Shown one piece after another: positions 41,630 to 51,029 of a stretch of DNA of 64,000 bases. The translations under genes and the position numbers were made by a program. Under the pieces are notes generated by a model, which did not search any database, had not been told where the DNA came from, and saw only the letters and a program-made list of their open reading frames with translations. Origin of the DNA: Hyphomonadaceae bacterium (GTDB lineage: Bacteria > Pseudomonadota > Alphaproteobacteria > Caulobacterales > Aquidulcibacteraceae); the NCBI GenBank assembly GCA_022843225.1, contig JALHOC010000007.1, positions 1 to 64,000 on the forward strand, in the 5' to 3' direction. The first letter of the stretch is position 1; every line of letters begins with the position of its first letter.

Positions 41630-42814
41630 GCCCAGCGCTTTCTTGGCATCCGCGAAGCCGTTGACCGCGAACTCAAGTTCAGCGCGCGTGTGCGCGGCCG
41701 ACATTTGCGTGCGGATGCGCGCCTTGCCTTTGGGCACAACGGGAAACGAAAACGCGATCACATAGACGCCACGCGTAAGCAGCGCCTCGGCCAAGGCCAC
41801 GGCCGGTTTCGCGTCATAGAGCATTACGGGGATAATGGGATGCTCGCCGGGCAACAAATCGAACCCGGCAGCCACAAGGCCGTCGCGGAAGAAATTCATA
41901 TTGTCACGCAGACGCGCGCGCATTGCATCACCGCCTGCGGCGATCTCCACCGCTTTGCGCGCGCCCGCTACAACAACAGGCGGCACGGTGTTCGAGAACA
42001 GATAGGGCCGTGAGCGCTGGCGCAGCAGCTCCACGATCGCCCTGCGCCCGCTGGTGAACCCGCCGCTTGCCCCGCCCAGCGCCTTCCCCAGCGTGCTGGT
42101 GAGGATATCGACGCGCTCGGTGCAGCCGCAATGCTCGCCCGTACCGCGCCCGCCAGGGCCGACGATGCCGGTCGAATGGCTATCGTCGACATGCACCAGC
42201 GCATTGTAGCGCTCTGCGAGATCGCAAATCTTGTCGAGCTGCGCGATCACACCATCCATCGAGAACACGCCATCGGTAGAAATGAGCTTGAAACGTACGC
42301 CCGCCGCGTCTGCGGCTTTCAGTTGCGCTTCGAGATCGTTCAGATCGTTGTTGCGATAACGGTAACGCTGCGCCTTGCACAGGCGAATGCCGTCGATGAT
42401 CGACGCGTGATTCAGTTCGTCAGAAATTATGGCGTCTTCCGCGCCCAGCAGCGTTTCGAAGAGACCGCCATTGGCGTCGAAGCAGGACGGATAAAGGATG
42501 GTGTCCTCCATCCCCAGCCACGCTGAAAGATCGGCTTCCAATTGTTTGTGAATCGTCTGCGTGCCGCAAATGAAGCGCACCGAGGCCATGCCGTAGCCCC
42601 ACGCGTCAAGGCCCGCTGTCGCCGCGGCTTTCACACGCTCGTCTTGCGCCAACCCCAGATAATTATTAGCGCAGAGATTGATGACGCGCTTGCCGCCCGT
42701 GACGCCGACCTCCGCCCCCTGGGGCGTCGCGATTACGCGTTCGTCCTTGTAGAACCCTGCTTCACGAATGCCGGCGAGTTCCCGCTCAACGTGCTTTTGA
42801 AAGTCGCCGTACAT
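41627..42814 (-). CDS. kbl: 2-amino-3-ketobutyrate CoA ligase (glycine C-acetyltransferase)
   Basis: A 395-residue PLP enzyme of the alpha-oxoamine synthase family: [21 protein letters not shown] and the PLP lysine in [13 protein letters not shown]. It cleaves 2-amino-3-ketobutyrate with CoA to glycine and acetyl-CoA, the second step of threonine degradation. ATG 42814 gives the family start [14 protein letters not shown] and lies 2 bp after the tdh stop; the longer frame begins with TTG. Confidence 0.95.
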   Translation of the reverse strand: MYGDFQKHVERELAGIREAGFYKDERVIATPQGAEVGVTGGKRVINLCANNYLGLAQDERVKAAATAGLDAWGYGMASVRFICGTQTIHKQLEADLSAWLGMEDTILYPSCFDANGGLFETLLGAEDAIISDELNHASIIDGIRLCKAQRYRYRNNDLNDLEAQLKAADAAGVRFKLISTDGVFSMDGVIAQLDKICDLAERYNALVHVDDSHSTGIVGPGGRGTGEHCGCTERVDILTSTLGKALGGASGGFTSGRRAIVELLRQRSRPYLFSNTVPPVVVAGARKAVEIAAGGDAMRARLRDNMNFFRDGLVAAGFDLLPGEHPIIPVMLYDAKPAVALAEALLTRGVYVIAFSFPVVPKGKARIRTQMSAAHTRAELEFAVNGFADAKKALG

Positions 42815-42816
42815 CC

Positions 42817-43842
42817 TCAGTCCCAATTCAGGATGATCTTGCCCGAGTTTCCGGCGATCATGGTCTCGAAGCCGTCTTTGAAGTCTTCATACGACATCCG
42901 ATGCGTAATCACGGGCTTCAGGTTCAGCCCGGATTGGATCATCACCGTCATTTTATACCAGGTCTCGAAAATTTCGCGCCCGTAGATGCCCTTGATCGTC
43001 AGCATGTTAAACACGACCTTGTTCCAATCGAGCGAAAGTTCGCCGGACGGAATGCCAAGCATCGAAATTTTGCCGCCATGGGCCATGTTATCGACCATGT
43101 CGCGGAACGCGGTCGGCACACCCGACATTTCGAGCCCGACGTCGAAGCCCTCGCTCATGCCGAGCTGTTTTTGCACATCGCCCAGCTTTTCGCGCGACAC
43201 ATTTACCGCGCGCGTGGCGCCAAGCTTCAACGCCAATTCGAGCCGATAATCGTTCACGTCCGTGATCACGACATGTCGCGCGCCGACGTGACGCGAAATC
43301 GCCGCCGCCATGATCCCGATCGGACCCGCGCCGGTGATCAGCACGTCCTCGCCGATCATGTCCCATTGCAGCGCGGTATGCGTGGCGTTGCCGTAGGGAT
43401 CGAAGATCGCCGCGATATCGAGATCGATGCCGTCGGCGTGGTGCCAGACATTGGCGTTTGGGATCACGATGTACTCGGCGAACGCGCCTGCACGATTGAC
43501 GCCAACGCCGCTTGTATGTGGGCAAAGGTGACGGCGTCCCGCCATGCAATTGCGGCAGCGCCCGCAGACGATATGGCCCTCGCCCGAGACGATCATGCCA
43601 GCCTTGTAATCGTTGACGTTGTCGCCAACGGAAACAACCTCGCCGACGAATTCGTGGCCGACCACCATCGGCGTCTTGATCGTGCGCTGAGCCCAATCGT
43701 CCCATTTGTAGATGTGCACGTCGGTGCCGCAGATCGCGGTGCGCTTCACTTTGATGAGCACGTCATTGGGGCCGGGCTCCGGCTCGGGGACGTCCTCAAG
43801 CCAAAGGCCGCGCCCGGCCTCGCGTTTTACCAGCGCTTTCAT
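42817..43842 (-). CDS. tdh: L-threonine 3-dehydrogenase
   Basis: A 341-residue zinc alcohol dehydrogenase: catalytic zinc ligands in CGTDVHIY and GHEFVGEV, structural zinc [18 protein letters not shown]-binding [10 protein letters not shown]. It oxidises threonine to 2-amino-3-ketobutyrate, which Kbl consumes. Start ATG 43842. Together with kbl it forms the tdh-kbl operon. Confidence 0.95.
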   Translation of the reverse strand: MKALVKREAGRGLWLEDVPEPEPGPNDVLIKVKRTAICGTDVHIYKWDDWAQRTIKTPMVVGHEFVGEVVSVGDNVNDYKAGMIVSGEGHIVCGRCRNCMAGRRHLCPHTSGVGVNRAGAFAEYIVIPNANVWHHADGIDLDIAAIFDPYGNATHTALQWDMIGEDVLITGAGPIGIMAAAISRHVGARHVVITDVNDYRLELALKLGATRAVNVSREKLGDVQKQLGMSEGFDVGLEMSGVPTAFRDMVDNMAHGGKISMLGIPSGELSLDWNKVVFNMLTIKGIYGREIFETWYKMTVMIQSGLNLKPVITHRMSYEDFKDGFETMIAGNSGKIILNWD

Positions 43843-43865
43843 GACCGACTCCTCGCTGGAAAATC

Positions 43866-43942
43866 TGGTCGGGGCGGCGGGATTCGAACTCGCGACCCTT
43901 AGCTCCCAAAGCTAATGCTCTACCAGGCTGAGCTACACCCCG
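43866..43942 (-). tRNA. tRNA-Pro (TGG)
   Basis: Cloverleaf on the minus strand: acceptor CGGGGTG pairing with CGCCCCG, anticodon stem TTAGC/GCTAA around loop TTTGGGA (anticodon TGG), T-loop GTTCGAATC, encoded CCA. Confidence 0.96.
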
Positions 43943-43993
43943 ACATTCAGAAGGCGGCCCATGTGCCATGCGCCGCCCCAATCAGCAACCGCG

Positions 43994-44476
43994 CTAACGC
44001 GGGAAAATCCGGTGCCGCACGCGATCGCCGGGCCGGATGCCTAGAGCCTCGGCACGGCCGGCCCGGATTTCGAGCACCCCGCGCGTCAAACCCGCCGCTG
44101 GAATGCCCGCCTCCGAATAGGGCTCGGTATGGTCGGCGATGTTGAGAATGCGACCATCGACGCCAATGAAAATGATGTCGAGCGAGAGCGGCGTGTTGCG
44201 CATCCAGAAGCTGGCCATCTCCGGCTCCTGGAAGTGAAACAGCATACCGCGATCGTCGGCGAGGCTTTCGCGGAACATCAGACCCCGCGCCCGCTCCTGA
44301 TCGTCGTCGGCGATCTCCACAGAGAGGCGCACGGGGCCATTCGCGGTGTCGATGGTCAGCTGTTCCAAGCCGGCTTCCGCCCGCCCGCCAGCGGCGGTTT
44401 CGGCTTGTTGGGCGCATGCGCCAAAGGCCAGCGAGAGGCCCAGCACGAGCGCCCGGGCGAAGGTCGAGAAGGTCAT
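43994..44476 (-). CDS. DUF192 family exported protein
   Basis: About 160 residues from ATG 44476. A lipoprotein-type signal (FARALVLGLSLAFGAC) is followed by the DUF192 domain: RARGLMFRESLADDRGMLFHF, FWMRNTPLSLDIIFI, GIPAAGLTRGVLEIRAG. The family is widespread in the periplasm and its function is unknown. No operon partner. Confidence 0.88.
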   Translation of the reverse strand: MTFSTFARALVLGLSLAFGACAQQAETAAGGRAEAGLEQLTIDTANGPVRLSVEIADDDQERARGLMFRESLADDRGMLFHFQEPEMASFWMRNTPLSLDIIFIGVDGRILNIADHTEPYSEAGIPAAGLTRGVLEIRAGRAEALGIRPGDRVRHRIFPR

Positions 44477-44563
44477 GCAGAGGTCCCTGTTTCGAGCGCC
44501 CATAGCATGGCCGAAGGCAGGGCCAAAGCTGAGGTCAGCGCTGAGTTGGCCCGGGAGGTGCCG

Positions 44564-44638
44564 TGGCAGGCCCTAGGGGAGTCGAACCCCTCTTTTCAGG
44601 TTGAAAACCTGACGTCCTAACCGATAGACGAAGGGCCC
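44564..44638 (-). tRNA. tRNA-Glu (TTC)
   Basis: Cloverleaf on the minus strand: acceptor GGGCCCT with AGGGCCT (one G-U pair), anticodon stem TCAGG/CCTGA around loop TTTTCAA (anticodon TTC), T-loop GTTCGACTC, encoded CCA. Confidence 0.95.
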
Positions 44639-44738
44639 ACGGAACCCGCGTTTCGCGGGAAGCCGGGCATATAAAGGCGACCGCTTGCCCTGGCAAGCGC
44701 CCTGCGATCTCGGAGCAAGCGAGCGGCTGCGCGAAGGA

Positions 44739-46160
44739 TCACGACCAGAGCTTTGGCTTGCGACCCGTCCATGGCAGCTCTTTTTCCAATTGCCCAGCCA
44801 AACGAAACAAGCTCGCTTCATCGCCATAACGGCCCGTGAACATCATGCCGATCGGCAAGCCGGCATCGCTCTGCCACAAGGGCAGCGACAGCGAGGGCTG
44901 CCCGGTCATGTTGAAGGGCGGCGTAAACCCGAAGGTGCGCGCTTGGCGCTTGTCGAACTCCTTGAGGTCCGCCATCAGCGTGTCGAGATACTCAACACGC
45001 GGCGGCGGCGTGATCATCACCGGCGTCAGCCACACATCCCAAGTCTCGAAGCGCGCGAGGATCTGGCGGTTCATCAGACGCAATTGCTGCCAACCCCACA
45101 TCGCGTCCTGGCCGCTGATCTTCTTGCCGACCTCATAGCCGCGCCGCGCCAGACCCTCGATATCATCATCTGGTTCGCGCCCGATACGCTCGACCCAGCG
45201 CTTAATGCCGGCGGAGAAGTTCGCCGCCGAGACCAAGCCCTGCGCGCGATAGAGCAAGCGGTAGTCGATGCCCAACCCCTCCTCGCGCACATCATGGCCG
45301 AGCGCGCGCAGGGTATCGGCGGTGCGCTCAAGCGCGGCCTGAACCTCTGGATCAAGTGGCGTCGCCGACGCTGTCTCGTTTGACCAGGCGATGCGCAGCT
45401 TACCGGGGTTTCGGCTCACCTCGTCGAGGAACGACCCATCCTGGCGCGGCGCGGCATAGGGACTTGCCGGTTGCGGCGCGCCTGTGGCGTCCAGCATTGC
45501 GGCGCTGTCGCGGACTGTTCGAGAGACGACATGGTCCACCGAGAAGCCGATAGCGCGATCGGCATCATCCTCGCCATTAGGGTTGCGGTCGCGCGTCGTC
45601 TTCAGGCCCACAAGCCCGCAGCATGCGGCCGGAATGCGGATCGAACCCAAGCCGTCGCTCGCATGCGCGATCGGAACCATGCCGGACGCCACCGCGCTCG
45701 CCGCGCCGCCGGACGAACCGCCGGAGATGTGGTCGGTGTTCCAGGGATTGCGGCAAGGCCCGAGCCGCGCCGATGTGGTGACGCCGGGAATGCCAAATTC
45801 CGGTGTGTTGGTCTTACCTGCCAGCACAACGCCGGTCGCCCGGTAGCGTTTTACCAATTCGCTGTCGCCGTCGTCGGCGGCGATCTCGGCGAAGCGGCTG
45901 CCCGAGGTGCGCGGCCAACCCTTAACCTTGAGGCCCAAGTCCTTGATCAGGAAGGGCACGCCCTTGAACGGGCCATCTGGCAGCGCGGACGCGGCGGTGG
46001 CGCGCGATTCGTCGTAGGCTTTGTGCACCACAGCGTTCAGCGCGCCATTGTGGCGCTCGATCCGTTCAATCGCGGCTTCGAGCAATTCTGCCGGCGTGAC
46101 TTCGCCCGCGTTCACCAAGGCCGCGAGGCCCAGCCCGTCATAATCCGCATAGTCGCGCAT
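44739..46160 (-). CDS. Amidase signature family hydrolase
   Basis: 473 residues from ATG 46160, a member of the amidase signature family: the catalytic Lys in FLIKDLGLK, the cis-Ser region HISGGSSGGAASAVASG and the nucleophile region SDGLGSIRIPAACCGLVGLK. The Ser-cisSer-Lys triad is therefore in place. Substrates of this clade range from amides to 6-aminohexanoate oligomers and cannot be deduced. Divergent from the next small gene. Confidence 0.92.
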   Translation of the reverse strand: MRDYADYDGLGLAALVNAGEVTPAELLEAAIERIERHNGALNAVVHKAYDESRATAASALPDGPFKGVPFLIKDLGLKVKGWPRTSGSRFAEIAADDGDSELVKRYRATGVVLAGKTNTPEFGIPGVTTSARLGPCRNPWNTDHISGGSSGGAASAVASGMVPIAHASDGLGSIRIPAACCGLVGLKTTRDRNPNGEDDADRAIGFSVDHVVSRTVRDSAAMLDATGAPQPASPYAAPRQDGSFLDEVSRNPGKLRIAWSNETASATPLDPEVQAALERTADTLRALGHDVREEGLGIDYRLLYRAQGLVSAANFSAGIKRWVERIGREPDDDIEGLARRGYEVGKKISGQDAMWGWQQLRLMNRQILARFETWDVWLTPVMITPPPRVEYLDTLMADLKEFDKRQARTFGFTPPFNMTGQPSLSLPLWQSDAGLPIGMMFTGRYGDEASLFRLAGQLEKELPWTGRKPKLWS

Positions 46161-46230
46161 CCGCGTCCTCCCGTGCGCGAACGATAAAGGTAAATTTCTG
46201 TTTGGCATACGACATGCAGGGCTCGCGGCG

Positions 46231-46440
46231 ATGGACAAGGCCGAGCCTCTCTTCGTGCAGGTGCGCCGCCCCGGCGACCGCCGCCAGGGCCAACGCCGCG
46301 ACCCGCGCTGGCGTTTCGATCCGATGTTCGCCGCAAGTTTGGTTAGTCAGATTGCGCCAGCTGAGACCGTCTCGCGCAGCCTCTACCCCGAGCGACCCAA
46401 GCCGCCAAGCGGCGGGCGGTTCGTCAATATTCGCACATGA
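46231..46440 (+). CDS. Small basic conserved protein
   Basis: A 69-residue protein rich in Arg and Pro: LFVQVRRPGDRRQGQRRDPR, then WRFDPMFAASLVSQIAP and a Pro-rich tail. It has no signal or membrane segment. It looks like one of the small proteins conserved in Caulobacterales-like genomes but I cannot name a family. Its stop is 4 bp before the stop of the convergent HTH gene. Confidence 0.5.
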   Translation: MDKAEPLFVQVRRPGDRRQGQRRDPRWRFDPMFAASLVSQIAPAETVSRSLYPERPKPPSGGRFVNIRT

Positions 46441-46444
46441 AAGC

Positions 46445-46774
46445 TCAGGCGCGCTTCTTCTCGCGCTCGAATTCGGCGAGCCAGGTGTCGATCGCGTCAA
46501 GCCGCGCCTCGATGCTTTCGATCCGCGCGGAGGCAGTGTCTTCCGCAGCCGGCTCGCGCATCGCAACGCCCGCGCGCAGCGTCACTTCAACGATATCGAC
46601 GCCGAGGAGCGCGGCAAACGCACTGAGTTCACGACCGGTGGCGGCCCGCTTATTGGCGAACAAGCAATTCAAATCCGCCCGTTCGACGCCAACCGCTTCG
46701 GCCATCGCGGCGCGATCAAGCTTGAGCCCAGCCAAGCGCGCGTCGAACCAGTCCGCGTCAAAGAACAGCGCCAA
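46445..46774 (-). CDS. HTH (XRE-like) DNA-binding protein
   Basis: A 109-residue protein. Residues about 17-65 read as a lambda-repressor-like HTH: DRAAMAEAVGVERADLNCLF, then NKRAATGRELSAFAALLGVDIVEV. The C-terminal third is a coiled coil (ASARIESIEARLDAIDTWLAEF) that probably dimerises it. Targets are unknown. Not accompanied by phage genes. Confidence 0.72.
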   Translation of the reverse strand: MALFFDADWFDARLAGLKLDRAAMAEAVGVERADLNCLFANKRAATGRELSAFAALLGVDIVEVTLRAGVAMREPAAEDTASARIESIEARLDAIDTWLAEFEREKKRA

Positions 46775-46820
46775 CGGCTACTCCCAGCATTCCGGCGCCG
46801 AACCCTCAGGAACGACCCCC

Positions 46821-46901
46821 ATGGATACGCTCATACTTCCCCGATTCGCGCGCTGGTTCGACTTCGCAATCGCGCTCGGCCTCGGAATGTGGTGCCTCTA
46901 A
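46821..46901 (+). CDS. Possible 26-residue membrane microprotein
   Basis: An ATG-started ORF with AGGA about 12 bp upstream encodes MDTLILPRFARWFDFAIAL and a short GLGMWCL end: an amphipathic then hydrophobic sequence, as in small membrane proteins. Coding status is uncertain given the length. Confidence 0.3.
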   Translation: MDTLILPRFARWFDFAIALGLGMWCL

Positions 46902-46973
46902 GGACTTATGGGGCAAAGGGCCTGAGGCAGTTAGGCCATGACACCCTACTGCCCCAATGCCCTAGTCCACGGC

Positions 46974-47411
46974 TTAGTGCTGGCCCGCAAACTCAACGTC
47001 GCGGCGCGCCGATATGATCGTCACCACAACGCCCGCGAGCACGTCCAACAGCGCCATCACCATGATGACGAAGAACACGCTGGTGGCGAAGGCCGGATGC
47101 AGAAGGAACTCCACCAGGCAGATGATGAATACCAGCATCGACAAGGCATGATTGAAGATCGCCGCGGTGCCCGTCGAGGTCGATTTCAACAGCTCGACGA
47201 ACAACAGGATCAGCGCCAGCAGGATGAGAACGTCGCCAAAGGCGACCGTCCATTCCACGCCCGACGCCATCGGAATGCGCGCCCATGGGTCGGCCAAATG
47301 CTGTCGCACATCGCTGGCGTCGCTATTGGCCGCCGTCGCGCCGAACGCCCACACATTATAGATGAGCACTGGGATCAGGATCAGCGGAAAAACGTTGAAA
47401 ATGGCCCCCAT
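46974..47411 (-). CDS. Small multi-span membrane protein
   Basis: A 145-residue protein with four hydrophobic segments (about 5-18, 55-72, 80-100, 105-130). I choose ATG 47411 because GAGGGGAG lies just upstream; the longer frame reaches back to overlap the GT2 stop. The N-terminal FNVFPLILIPVLIYNVWAF is notable. No family recognised. Downstream of the GT2 gene on the same strand, so a membrane partner for glycolipid transfer is possible. Confidence 0.65.
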   Translation of the reverse strand: MGAIFNVFPLILIPVLIYNVWAFGATAANSDASDVRQHLADPWARIPMASGVEWTVAFGDVLILLALILLFVELLKSTSTGTAAIFNHALSMLVFIICLVEFLLHPAFATSVFFVIMVMALLDVLAGVVVTIISARRDVEFAGQH

Positions 47412-47497
47412 GGGACTCCCCTCATTGTTGCCGCGCCGACTCCGTTGTGAAGCCTCGCGCATCGCCAAAGTTTCTGCGGCGCCCAGACGGTCTCTGC

Positions 47498-48229
47498 TCA
47501 TAACTCGTCAGCCCCTCCTGGCGCCCTAGCCCGGCTTCGCAACCACATCACACCGAACAAATCGGTCATGTTTGCGGCCAGCCGGCCAAGATTGGTGTAT
47601 TTCGAGCGTCCCGCGCCTCTGTGTCGATGGTTAACCTCTAAAAACTCTACTGCATAGCCTTCCCGCAGCATCAAAGCGGCCATGAAGCGGTGCATGTGAT
47701 CAAAATAAGGGAGACGCAAAAAGGCCTCTCGTTTGAAGACCTTGACCCCAGAACCGCTGTCATCTGCGCCGTCGTTGAGCGCCGCCTTGCGGATGGAATT
47801 GGCGACCCGAGAGGCAACCCGCTTGCTCCAGGCATCCTGACGCTTGCCGCGCTTCCCCCCGACCATGCCCAGATCGGCGGGCGCATCCGGGCGCGTCAAG
47901 CGCGCCAAAAGCCGGGGCAAATCCGCCGGATCGTTCTGGCCGTCGCCGTCCAAAGTTCCCACGATGGCCGCCCGCGCAGCCAAAACACCCGTCCGGACCG
48001 CCCGGCTTTGGCCGGCATTGCGCCGGTGACCGACCAACCGCAAAGCCGGTAGCTCAGCCTTGGCGGCCGCCAGTTCCGCGCGGGTATCGTCCCGGCTGCA
48101 ATCATCGACGAAAATCACCTCGTAGGAGCGGCCATCCAAAGCCGCGGCGATCTCGCGAGCTAGGTTCGCGGCGTTGCCGGCTTCGTCATGCACGGGCACG
48201 ACAACGCTAAACTCAATGGTCTCGGCCAA
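47498..48229 (-). CDS. Glycosyltransferase family 2 (polyprenyl-phosphate type)
   Basis: A 243-residue GT2 protein: FSVVVPVHDEAGN, VIFVDDCSRDDT, GTLDGDGQNDPADLPRLL (the metal and nucleotide-sugar D-x-D), and MHRFMAALMLREGYAVEFLEVNHRHRGAGRSKY. This layout is that of dolichol-phosphate-mannose/undecaprenyl-phosphate-sugar synthases, which feed lipid-linked sugars to ArnT-type transferases. An ArnT-like gene is divergent next to it. Confidence 0.88.
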   Translation of the reverse strand: MAETIEFSVVVPVHDEAGNAANLAREIAAALDGRSYEVIFVDDCSRDDTRAELAAAKAELPALRLVGHRRNAGQSRAVRTGVLAARAAIVGTLDGDGQNDPADLPRLLARLTRPDAPADLGMVGGKRGKRQDAWSKRVASRVANSIRKAALNDGADDSGSGVKVFKREAFLRLPYFDHMHRFMAALMLREGYAVEFLEVNHRHRGAGRSKYTNLGRLAANMTDLFGVMWLRSRARAPGGADEL

Positions 48230-48339
48230 GATCCTCGTCCCCGAACTCGCGGGCGACCTCTTAGCGGCTCGTGACGCAGGAAGCGAGACCCCGCGCCGCC
48301 ATGGCGCATCGGCGCTGAGGTGCTAGGTAGCAACGATCA

Positions 48340-50064
48340 ATGCGCCCTGCCGTTTCCCCTGCCCTATTCGATCAGTTCGCGCGAGGCTGGCGCGGCTATC
48401 TGGTCATCGCGCTGATCGCCCTGGCGTCGAGCCTCATGGGCGCGGCGCACGTGAGCGTCATGGACGCGGACGAGGCCCGCTTTGCTCAAGCTAGCCGGCA
48501 AATGGTCGAGAGCGGCGATTATGTGCGCATTCGTCTTCAGGACGAGGAACGCAATCGCAAGCCGATCGGCACCTATTGGGCGCAAGCAGCGTCGACGCAG
48601 CTCCTCGCGCCAATCACCGGCGCCAATAACGAGATCTGGACTTACCGTCTGCCGTCCGCGCTCGGCGTGGCGCTCGCCGCGCTGGCGACGCTCTGGGGCG
48701 GCGCGGCTTTGGTCGGCCAACGCGCGGCGTTCATGGGCGCGGCACTACTAGCGGCAGGCTTGCTGCTGAGCTTCGAGGGCATGACAGCCAAGGCCGACGC
48801 TTTGCTTGTCGGCTTCACCACGTTGGCCGTCGCCGCGCTGGCCCGCTTGCGCATGAGCGCCGGTGCGCCGCGTACGCTTGCGCTGCTGTTCTGGGCGGCG
48901 CTGGCGTGCGGGATTCTCATCAAAGGTCCCGTGACCCCCGCCGTCGCCGCGCTGACGCTCATTGCTCTTGGGTTCTGGGAGCGACGCGCAGATTGGATGA
49001 AACCGTTGTTGTGGTGGCCCGGACCCGTGCTAGCGGCGCTGATCGCGCTGCCATGGTTGATCGCCATCGGGGCCGCCACCCATGGGCGGTTCTTCAACGG
49101 GATGCTCGTCACTGACATTGGCGCGAAACTGATCGGCCAGGATCAAGCGCATCTCGCCTTGCCTGGCTTCTATATTGCCCTGCTGCCGATCCTGATCTTT
49201 CCAGCGACCTACGCACTCCCAGCCGCCGGCCGCATCGCGTGGGAGGCGTTGCGCGCGCCCGCGAGCGAGGCGCGGCTCGCTGCGCCGCGATTTCTCATGG
49301 CTTGGGCGGCGCCGACTCTGCTCGTGCTTGAACTCCTGCCCACAAAGCTCGTGCATTACGCATTGCCCGTCTATCCCGCCATTGCGCTCCTGTGCGGCGC
49401 GGGGCTCATGGGCATGCGCGGCAAACGCTGGCGCATATCGCATCCGGTCGGCGTCGCAGTGTTCGCGGTCGTGGGCGCGCTGATCGTTGCGATGATGGCG
49501 TTTAGCGCGACCTTGATGCCAGGCGATTTCGAAGCCGACGCGCGCCGCGCAATCTCCGCCGGCATCGTGGGGGCAATCGCGCTTGGCATTGCCGTCCTCG
49601 CGTTGATTCTGCTTCGCCGGCCCGTCCTGCGCGCGGGCGCCATCATCGCGTGCGCGCTGGTGCTCTCCTTCAGCTTGCGCGAGCGTCTGCTCCCTGAATC
49701 ACGTGCGCTGTTTCCCAGCGCGGAACTCGTCGATGCGCTTGCCCGCGAACGCCTAATGCCCACCGATGAACGACAGCTCTGGTCTGTCGGCTATGACGAA
49801 ATCAGCCTCGTGTTCCTGACGCGCACCACAACCCGCTTGGCGACAGAAACGGAAGCTGCGGCGGGTGCCGCTCTGGGCGACACATTGATAATCGAGGGCC
49901 GCGCTCTGGAGCGCACCAAGCTTGAATTGGCGCGACGCGGCCTTGTATTCGAGAGCGCTGGCGACCCTGTGCGCGGCTTCAGCCTCGGCCTTGGCGATCG
50001 CGTTGCGCTATATTTCGGGCGTGTCAGCGCGGTGCCGGCGGACGCCCCGCCACAAAGTCCTTGA
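48340..50064 (+). CDS. ArnT/PMT-like membrane glycosyltransferase (GT39/GT83)
   Basis: A 574-residue polytopic protein with an N-terminal catalytic loop VMDADEARFAQASRQMVESGDY after the first helix: the D-x-D/E motif (DADEARFA) is the hallmark of ArnT and protein mannosyltransferases that use polyprenyl-phosphate sugars. About ten to twelve hydrophobic segments follow, and a short periplasmic C-terminal domain. It is the likely user of lipid-sugar made by the divergent GT2 enzyme, modifying lipid A or another envelope acceptor. Its 3' end overlaps the convergent GT2 gene by 41 bp. Confidence 0.85.
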   Translation: MRPAVSPALFDQFARGWRGYLVIALIALASSLMGAAHVSVMDADEARFAQASRQMVESGDYVRIRLQDEERNRKPIGTYWAQAASTQLLAPITGANNEIWTYRLPSALGVALAALATLWGGAALVGQRAAFMGAALLAAGLLLSFEGMTAKADALLVGFTTLAVAALARLRMSAGAPRTLALLFWAALACGILIKGPVTPAVAALTLIALGFWERRADWMKPLLWWPGPVLAALIALPWLIAIGAATHGRFFNGMLVTDIGAKLIGQDQAHLALPGFYIALLPILIFPATYALPAAGRIAWEALRAPASEARLAAPRFLMAWAAPTLLVLELLPTKLVHYALPVYPAIALLCGAGLMGMRGKRWRISHPVGVAVFAVVGALIVAMMAFSATLMPGDFEADARRAISAGIVGAIALGIAVLALILLRRPVLRAGAIIACALVLSFSLRERLLPESRALFPSAELVDALARERLMPTDERQLWSVGYDEISLVFLTRTTTRLATETEAAAGAALGDTLIIEGRALERTKLELARRGLVFESAGDPVRGFSLGLGDRVALYFGRVSAVPADAPPQSP

Positions 50065-50938
50065 GCGCGACGAGCGTCAGCAACACAGGGCGCGCAACGA
50101 AGGCGAAAGCCCTCTCTGCGGGCGTGCGCGCGCTCTTGGCCGCAAACAAGGCCAATCCCTGAATACGGCGGCGGCCGCGCACATCGCGGCGCGCCAATTG
50201 AACGCCCGACGCTTCGGGCTGGAACACCACGCTGCCACCGGCCGATGCGGCGCGGTGGCACAAATCCAAATCCGCGTAGTCGGTCGCGAAACCCGCGTCG
50301 AAGCCGCCGAGCGTTTGGAAGTGCTCGCGCGGCACCAGCATCAATGCGCTCGACACCGCGCCGACATTGCGCGCGCGGCGCTTCTTGCCGGCGGGCGGCG
50401 CGACATCCATCGCCACCGCGATAGCGCTGAACGCATTGAGCTGACCCAGATGCGCCGCCGGCCGCTCACGCCCGCTTGTGTCAGTGAGGCGACCGCCTAC
50501 AACCAGGGGTTCGCGTGCGTCCGCACCCGCAGCGGCCATGCGCTGCACAGCGCCGCGACGCAACACCACGTCCGGCGAGATGAACAGCACCCAGCGTCCG
50601 CGCGCCTGCGCCGCGCCCATGTTTGACGCGACAGCGAAGCTCGCGGCGATCGGGGCGCCCACAATGCGGACATCGCGACGATCGGCCTGCAGCGCCCGCA
50701 ATGCCGAAGAAACTTCCGGAGCGTTGCCATTGTCGACAATGATCACATCATCGACCCACGGCTCTACCAAAACGCTGCGCAAACAGAGATCGAGATGGGC
50801 CTGTCCGGCTTTGCCCGGCCCCAGCCCGCGCGCGACGATGACCGCCGAAACTCTGGGTTCCAGCGCCAATGCCGTTGCGCGTTCACGTGAGGGGAACTGG
50901 TCCAAGCCTGCCTCCGGGCGACGCCGCCTCACCACCAT
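50024..50938 (-). CDS. Glycosyltransferase family 2 (rhamnosyl-type)
   Basis: A 304-residue GT2 protein: VSAVIVARGLGPG, DDVIIVDNGNAPEV, GRWVLFISPDVVLR (D-x-D region), GAVSSALMLVPREHFQTLGGFDAGFATDYADLDLC read in pieces. The FDxxFxxDYxDLDLCHRA segment is typical of rhamnosyltransferase-like and O-antigen enzymes. Its 3' end overlaps the ArnT-like gene. Single gene upstream of thrS on the same strand. Confidence 0.87.
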   Translation of the reverse strand: MVVRRRRPEAGLDQFPSRERATALALEPRVSAVIVARGLGPGKAGQAHLDLCLRSVLVEPWVDDVIIVDNGNAPEVSSALRALQADRRDVRIVGAPIAASFAVASNMGAAQARGRWVLFISPDVVLRRGAVQRMAAAGADAREPLVVGGRLTDTSGRERPAAHLGQLNAFSAIAVAMDVAPPAGKKRRARNVGAVSSALMLVPREHFQTLGGFDAGFATDYADLDLCHRAASAGGSVVFQPEASGVQLARRDVRGRRRIQGLALFAAKSARTPAERAFAFVARPVLLTLVALKDFVAGRPPAPR

Positions 50939-51029
50939 CCTGTCTTGAGCGTTCGCGCCCGTCTAGGCGCCCCTGTGGCTGAAAGCGGGGGAAAGGCGGG
51001 CCATTACACAGCTTTCAGGCGAGCCCGCA

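Noticed and set aside
42901-43902. Plus-strand ORF of 333 codons
   Set aside because: Antisense to tdh and running through tRNA-Pro.
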